Source: an uncultured Collinsella sp. | Lineage (GTDB): Bacteria; Actinomycetota; Coriobacteriia; Coriobacteriales; Coriobacteriaceae | NCBI GenBank assembly: GCA_902495525.1 | Contig: CABUXL010000037.1 | Span: 1 to 14,655 of the forward strand | Length of the DNA stretch: 14,655 bases | Direction of reading: 5' to 3' | In this document: one piece after another, positions 11,105-14,655 of the stretch | Numbering within the stretch: the stretch's first letter is position 1 | Layout of the letters: each line of letters starts with the position of its first letter | Notes under the pieces: generated by a model | What the model was told of the DNA's origin: nothing | The model's input: the letters and a program-made list of their open reading frames with translations, nothing else | Databases searched by the model: none | Position numbers and translations under genes: made by a program

Positions 11105-13855
11105 ATGTCTGACAAGCGCCGTACCTTTGCCGTCATCGACGGCAACTCGCTCATGCACCGCGCCTTCCACGCCGTGCCGCCGACCATGAACGCGCCGGAC
11201 GGTCGTCCCACCAACGCGATCTTTGGCTTTTTGAATATGTTCCTCAAGATGATTGACGCCTTTAACCCCGACGGTGTGGTCGTGGCGTTTGACAAGGGCA
11301 AGCCGCGCGTGCGCATGGAGATGCTGCCGCAGTACAAGGCCCAGCGCCCGCCCATGGACCCCGATCTGCACGCGCAGTTTCCCATGATTAAGGAGCTGCT
11401 CGCCGCGCTCAACGTGCCGATCTTGCAGTCCGAGGGCTGGGAAGGCGATGACATCCTGGGCACTATGGCGCGCCTGGGCGAGCAAGCCGGCTGTGACATG
11501 CTGCTGGTGACCGGTGATCGCGATATGTATCAGCTCGTGACCGAGCACGTCAACGTGGTCTCGACCCGCAAGGGCCTGTCCGACGTGGCGATCATGACGC
11601 CCGAGAGCGTGGACGATCTGTATCACGGCATCACGCCGGCGCTCGTGCCCGACTTTTATGGTCTGAAGGGCGACACGTCCGATAACATCCCCGGCGTGCC
11701 GGGCATCGGCCCCAAAAAGGCGAGCGCGCTCATTGCACAGTACGGTAGCCTGGACGAGGTCATCGCGCATGCTGACGAGGTCAAGGGCAAGATGGGCGAG
11801 AACCTGCGCGCGCACATCGACGACGCGCTGCTGAGCCGTAAGGTCGCGACCATCCGCACCGACGCGCCCGTTGAGCTCGATTTTGAGGCGACGTCCTTCC
11901 CGGCGTATTCTGCCGATGAGGTTTCCGCGGCGCTGGGCACGCTTGGTATCACCGCCATGCAGAACCGTTTCTTGGCGCTGATCGGTGGCGAGGGCGGGGC
12001 TGCTGCTGCCTCCAGTGTGTTTGAGATGCCTGCGATGGTTCGCGCAGCCGCGGGCGATGCTGACGCGCTTGGTGCCGTTGCGGCTGAGATTTCCCGCGCG
12101 ATTGATGCCGGCGAGTGGGTCGCCGCCGTGGTGGACGACGACAAGGAAGAGCGCGCGCTCTTTGGGCTGACACGCACGCTGTGGCTGGCGACGTCCAAGG
12201 GCCTGTTCGCGCTCGAGGAGGGCGACGGCGGTGCGGCGGCTGAGGTTGAGGGCTTCTACTTCGTCCACGGCGTGATTGCCGGCGTGCTCGCACGCCTGTT
12301 TATGGAGGGCCGCGTGGCGAGCCCGGACATGAAGGCGCTGCTGCACGAGCTTTCGCCTATCGATTCCTCTGAGCCCGAGCTCATGGACCCGCTGTCTGCC
12401 GATTCCACGCGCATCTTCGATACCGTGGTTGCCGCCTACCTGCTGGATTCCGACCGCTCCGAGTTCGATGAGGCGTATCTGGCCGATACCTATCTGCAGA
12501 TGTCGCTGCCTGCGGCGCGCGGTGCAGAGGGTGCCGGCGAGGACGCTCCGGCACCTGCCGCCCGTACTGCGGCCCTGACGCTGGCGCTGGTCGCACCGCT
12601 GCGCGAGTGCATGGCCCGCGAGAACGCCGTCAACGTGTTCGATGGCATCGAGATGCCGCTTGTGCCGGTGCTTGCCAAAATGGAGCGCGCGGGCATGCTC
12701 GTGGACCCCGATCGCCTGCACAGTCTGTCCGAGGGTCTGGCGACCCAGATTGCCGAGGTCGAGCGCAGTATTCGCGACCTGGCGGGTGACGAGACCTTTA
12801 ACATTGGCAGTCCCATGCAGCTCTCGCATGTGCTGTTTGACGTTATGGGGCTTCCGACCAAGGGCCTCAAGAAGACTAAGCGCGGCTATTATTCGACCAA
12901 CGCCAAGGTGTTGAGCGATCTTGCCCGCGACCACGAGATCGTGCGTCTGATTTTGGACTGGCGTGAGAAGTCCAAGATTAAGTCGACCTATCTGGACACG
13001 CTAGGTCCGCTGCGCCGCGGTGACGGTCGCGTACACACTACGTACAATCAGACCATCACCGCGACGGGGCGTCTGTCTTCGAGCGACCCCAATCTGCAGA
13101 ATATCCCGACGCGCTCGGAGCTGGGCCGCACCGTCAAGACGGCGTTCTCGGCAGGCGAGGGCAGCGTCTTTTTGGCGGTGGACTACTCGCAGATCGAGCT
13201 GCGTCTGCTGGCGCATCTTTCGGGTGATGAACATCTGGTACGTGCCTTTAACGAGGGCGAGGACTTCCATGCCGAGACGGCCGCGCGCGTGTTTGGCGTT
13301 CCCGTGTCCGAGGTAACGCCCGACTTGCGCAGTCGCGCCAAGGCCGTGAACTTTGGCATTGTGTACGGCCAGCAGGCCTACGGCCTGTCTCAGTCGCTGC
13401 ATATCTCGATGGCCGAGGCGCGCGATATGATCGATCGCTACTACGAGGCCTACCCGGGCGTGCGCACGTTCCTCGATAATGTGGTGGCGCGAGCCAAGCA
13501 GACGGGCTATGCCGAGACCATGTACGGCCGCCGTCGCCATATTCCTGAGCTCAAGGCCAAAAACCCACAGCTCCGCGGCTTTGGTGAGCGCACGGCCATG
13601 AACCATCCCATGCAGGGAACCGCAGCAGACATCATCAAGATCGCGATGGCCCGCGTAAGCCGTCGTCTGGAAGAAGAGGGCTTTGCCGCCCACATGATTC
13701 TGCAAGTACACGACGAACTGGACTTTGAGTGCCCCGTCGACGAAGTCGAGCGCCTAACCACCATGGTTCGCGACGTCATGGAACACGTAGTAGACCTCCG
13801 CGTACCCCTCATCGCCGAAGCCAACACCGGCATAACCTGGGCCGACGCGAAATAG
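11105..13855 (+). CDS. polA: DNA polymerase I
   Basis: 916 residues, family A polymerase for Okazaki fragment maturation and repair. The 5' nuclease domain (1 to about 295) has metal ligands Asp12, Asp63, Glu113, Asp115, Asp116, Asp138, Asp140, Asp190 and Asp193 and the helix-hairpin GVPGIGPKKA. The middle domain (about 300-510) lacks the DxE and Yx3D proofreading residues of E. coli, as in many Gram-positive Pol I enzymes, so no 3'-5' exonuclease is expected; it contains an Ala-rich linker near 475-490. The polymerase domain has motif A DYSQIELRLLAHLS (Asp693), the O-helix RSRAKAVNFGIVYG (Arg742, Lys746, Phe750, Tyr754) and motif C VHDELDFE (Asp870). ATG 11105 has SD GCGAGGT; the longer reading to 11066 has no SD. 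The last 50 codons switch toward A- and C-ending codons. Confidence 0.98.
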   Translation: MSDKRRTFAVIDGNSLMHRAFHAVPPTMNAPDGRPTNAIFGFLNMFLKMIDAFNPDGVVVAFDKGKPRVRMEMLPQYKAQRPPMDPDLHAQFPMIKELLAALNVPILQSEGWEGDDILGTMARLGEQAGCDMLLVTGDRDMYQLVTEHVNVVSTRKGLSDVAIMTPESVDDLYHGITPALVPDFYGLKGDTSDNIPGVPGIGPKKASALIAQYGSLDEVIAHADEVKGKMGENLRAHIDDALLSRKVATIRTDAPVELDFEATSFPAYSADEVSAALGTLGITAMQNRFLALIGGEGGAAAASSVFEMPAMVRAAAGDADALGAVAAEISRAIDAGEWVAAVVDDDKEERALFGLTRTLWLATSKGLFALEEGDGGAAAEVEGFYFVHGVIAGVLARLFMEGRVASPDMKALLHELSPIDSSEPELMDPLSADSTRIFDTVVAAYLLDSDRSEFDEAYLADTYLQMSLPAARGAEGAGEDAPAPAARTAALTLALVAPLRECMARENAVNVFDGIEMPLVPVLAKMERAGMLVDPDRLHSLSEGLATQIAEVERSIRDLAGDETFNIGSPMQLSHVLFDVMGLPTKGLKKTKRGYYSTNAKVLSDLARDHEIVRLILDWREKSKIKSTYLDTLGPLRRGDGRVHTTYNQTITATGRLSSSDPNLQNIPTRSELGRTVKTAFSAGEGSVFLAVDYSQIELRLLAHLSGDEHLVRAFNEGEDFHAETAARVFGVPVSEVTPDLRSRAKAVNFGIVYGQQAYGLSQSLHISMAEARDMIDRYYEAYPGVRTFLDNVVARAKQTGYAETMYGRRRHIPELKAKNPQLRGFGERTAMNHPMQGTAADIIKIAMARVSRRLEEEGFAAHMILQVHDELDFECPVDEVERLTTMVRDVMEHVVDLRVPLIAEANTGITWADAK

Positions 13856-13889
13856 GAAAGCAACCACAGTTCCAAAGTAACCAAAAACA

Positions 13890-13923
13890 GAAGGACGCCC
13901 CTCATCAACAAGGAGCGTCCTTC
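13890..13923. terminator. Bidirectional terminator after polA
   Basis: The stem GAAGGACGCCCCT (13890-13902) with AGGAGCGTCCTTC (13911-13923) has one mismatch and an 8-nt loop. In the plus direction the following sequence is only moderately T-rich. In the minus direction it is followed by CTGTTTTTGG, so it can also stop transcription from the HAD gene. Confidence 0.8.
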
Positions 13924-13991
13924 GTTCAATTAAATTCAGCCAAAGTATCTAGGCGCCAAGACGCCATCCAGGCGGCAAGTAAGTCAACGTA

Positions 13992-14117
13992 GCCATGCCC
14001 GGGGCCGGCCGTTTGATTTTTGTAGATTCCGCACGAGCCGAAGGCCACTAAATGTGGCCTTCGAGCGAGCCCAGGACCTGACCGAGCAAAAATCAAACGG
14101 CCGGCCCCGGGCATGGC
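13992..14117. repeat. Long nested palindrome immediately 3' of the HAD gene
   Basis: Two perfect 30-bp arms (13992-14021 and 14088-14117) begin GCCATGCCCGGGGCCGGCC and end in GTTTGATTTTT. They enclose 66 bp, inside which a second perfect 10-bp hairpin lies at 14039-14063 (CGAAGGCCAC, loop TAAAT, GTGGCCTTCG). The element starts 11 bp beyond the stop codon of the minus-strand HAD gene and carries no ORF. A T-run lies on the inner side of each arm, not after the hairpin. It may be a 3'-end processing or stabilising structure, an unusual terminator or a member of a palindromic repeat family. It shares the arm core GGGCCGGC...GTTT with the 274-381 element. Confidence 0.9.
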
Positions 14118-14128
14118 GACGAGATAGA

Positions 14129-14655
14129 TTAACGAGCCGCCAAGATGGCGTCGATGAGCGTCAGTACGCCCCCGTCGTTGTTACTCGGAATGCGCCACTT
14201 GGCGTGCGCGTTCATATGCTCCTCGGCGTTGTCCACGATAAAGCTGTGTCCGACGCGCTCAAGCATGGGGATGTCATTGTACGTATCACCCACGGCAGCG
14301 GCATCGGCGATATCGATGCCCAGGTGCTCGCACAGATGCGCGACGCCGGCGCCCTTGTCAACGCCCAGGTTCATAAAGTCGATCCACTCGCGCCCGGCGT
14401 TGGTGACGTAGAGCTTGTCCGAGAACTCGGGGCTATAGGTCTCGCGGAAAGCGGGCTCGGCGTCGTAGCCGGGGAAGAAGACCGAAATCTTGTTGGACTC
14501 GAAATCAATGCCCTCAAAGCTGTCGACGTAGTTGATTGTGTTGTAGTAGACGCTGATCTCGTCGTGGTACTGATGGTCGCGGGCAAGCACGTAGAACTCG
14601 TCGTAGCAGCACAGGACGGGAACGGCGCGCGGGTCCTCCGAGGCACGAGCGAGCA
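14129..14655 (-). CDS. HAD-IIB (Cof-type) phosphatase, C-terminal part (runs off the right edge)
   Basis: 174 residues are visible and the reading frame stays open to the window edge, so the N-terminus, with the DxD nucleophile motif, is missing. The conserved C-terminal HAD motifs are present: the motif III Lys in NLGVDKGAGVAHLCEHLGI (visible residues 95-113) and the motif IV acid pair GDTYNDIPM (122-130), followed by HSFIVDNAEE. The preceding hundred residues form the C2-type cap. Cof-like enzymes dephosphorylate sugar phosphates, nucleotides or cofactor intermediates; the substrate cannot be assigned. Members of this type are often annotated as hydroxymethylpyrimidine pyrophosphate phosphatase-like, but nothing here ties it to the thi genes 6 kb away. 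A GTG at 14590 is an internal codon, not the start. The stop TAA is followed after 11 bp by the long palindrome. Confidence 0.93.
   Translation of the reverse strand, partial: LARASEDPRAVPVLCCYDEFYVLARDHQYHDEISVYYNTINYVDSFEGIDFESNKISVFFPGYDAEPAFRETYSPEFSDKLYVTNAGREWIDFMNLGVDKGAGVAHLCEHLGIDIADAAAVGDTYNDIPMLERVGHSFIVDNAEEHMNAHAKWRIPSNNDGGVLTLIDAILAAR

Noticed and set aside
11006..12934. 642-codon minus-strand ORF over polA
   Set aside because: Long only because GC-rich codons leave the antisense frame open; low-complexity His/Arg-rich product.
1..14655. CRISPR array, tRNA or rRNA genes
   Set aside because: No regularly spaced direct repeats and no cloverleaf or rRNA-like sequence was seen on either strand.

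Overview
The window looks like chromosomal DNA from a GC-rich, Gram-positive actinobacterium, most likely a gut Coriobacteriia of the Collinsella type. The basis is protein style, G/C-ending codons, short intergenic gaps and actinobacterial-looking -10 boxes. This is an inference: no rRNA or other taxonomic marker is present. I see no tRNA, rRNA, CRISPR array, transposase or phage gene.

Layout. 1-386: the first 35 codons of a minus-strand nitroreductase, a degenerate tandem duplication upstream of it, and a 108-bp palindrome just after the next gene. 387-2127 (minus): a phosphate-uptake pair, PiT permease followed by a PhoU-like DUF47 protein. 2378-3490 (plus): a small conserved protein that appears to be translated from a leaderless mRNA, then a Bax-inhibitor-1 family membrane protein with a strong terminator. 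3632-5509 (plus): a PARG-like (TIGR02452/DUF2263) protein with an altered catalytic motif and a disordered insertion, then an SGNH esterase whose ribosome-binding site sits directly behind a terminator. 5571-8038 (minus): thiC under a TPP riboswitch, then thiD, which together supply the pyrimidine half of thiamine. 8089-8604 (plus): a single-pass membrane protein of unknown function. 8628-10938 (minus): an M18 aminopeptidase, then yaaA, with a large terminator hairpin abutting the yaaA ribosome-binding site. 11105-13855 (plus): DNA polymerase I. 13856-14128: a convergent terminator and a second long palindrome. 14129 to the right edge (minus): the C-terminal part of a Cof-type HAD phosphatase.

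How the genes fit together. Most are housekeeping functions: phosphate import, thiamine synthesis, peroxide and iron protection, peptide turnover, and DNA repair and replication. They form single-gene or two-gene transcription units separated by clear hairpins. Putative -10 boxes recur about 47-50 bp upstream of starts (pit, apeA and thiD), and the same extended -10, TGATACGAT, serves pit and apeA.

The features most worth following up are: (1) two long nested palindromes placed directly 3' of minus-strand stop codons, with related arm sequences and A+C-rich plus-strand DNA on the same side; (2) the PARG-like protein with QEA instead of QEE; (3) two terminators that end 3-4 nt before the Shine-Dalgarno of the next gene; (4) the leaderless small gene.
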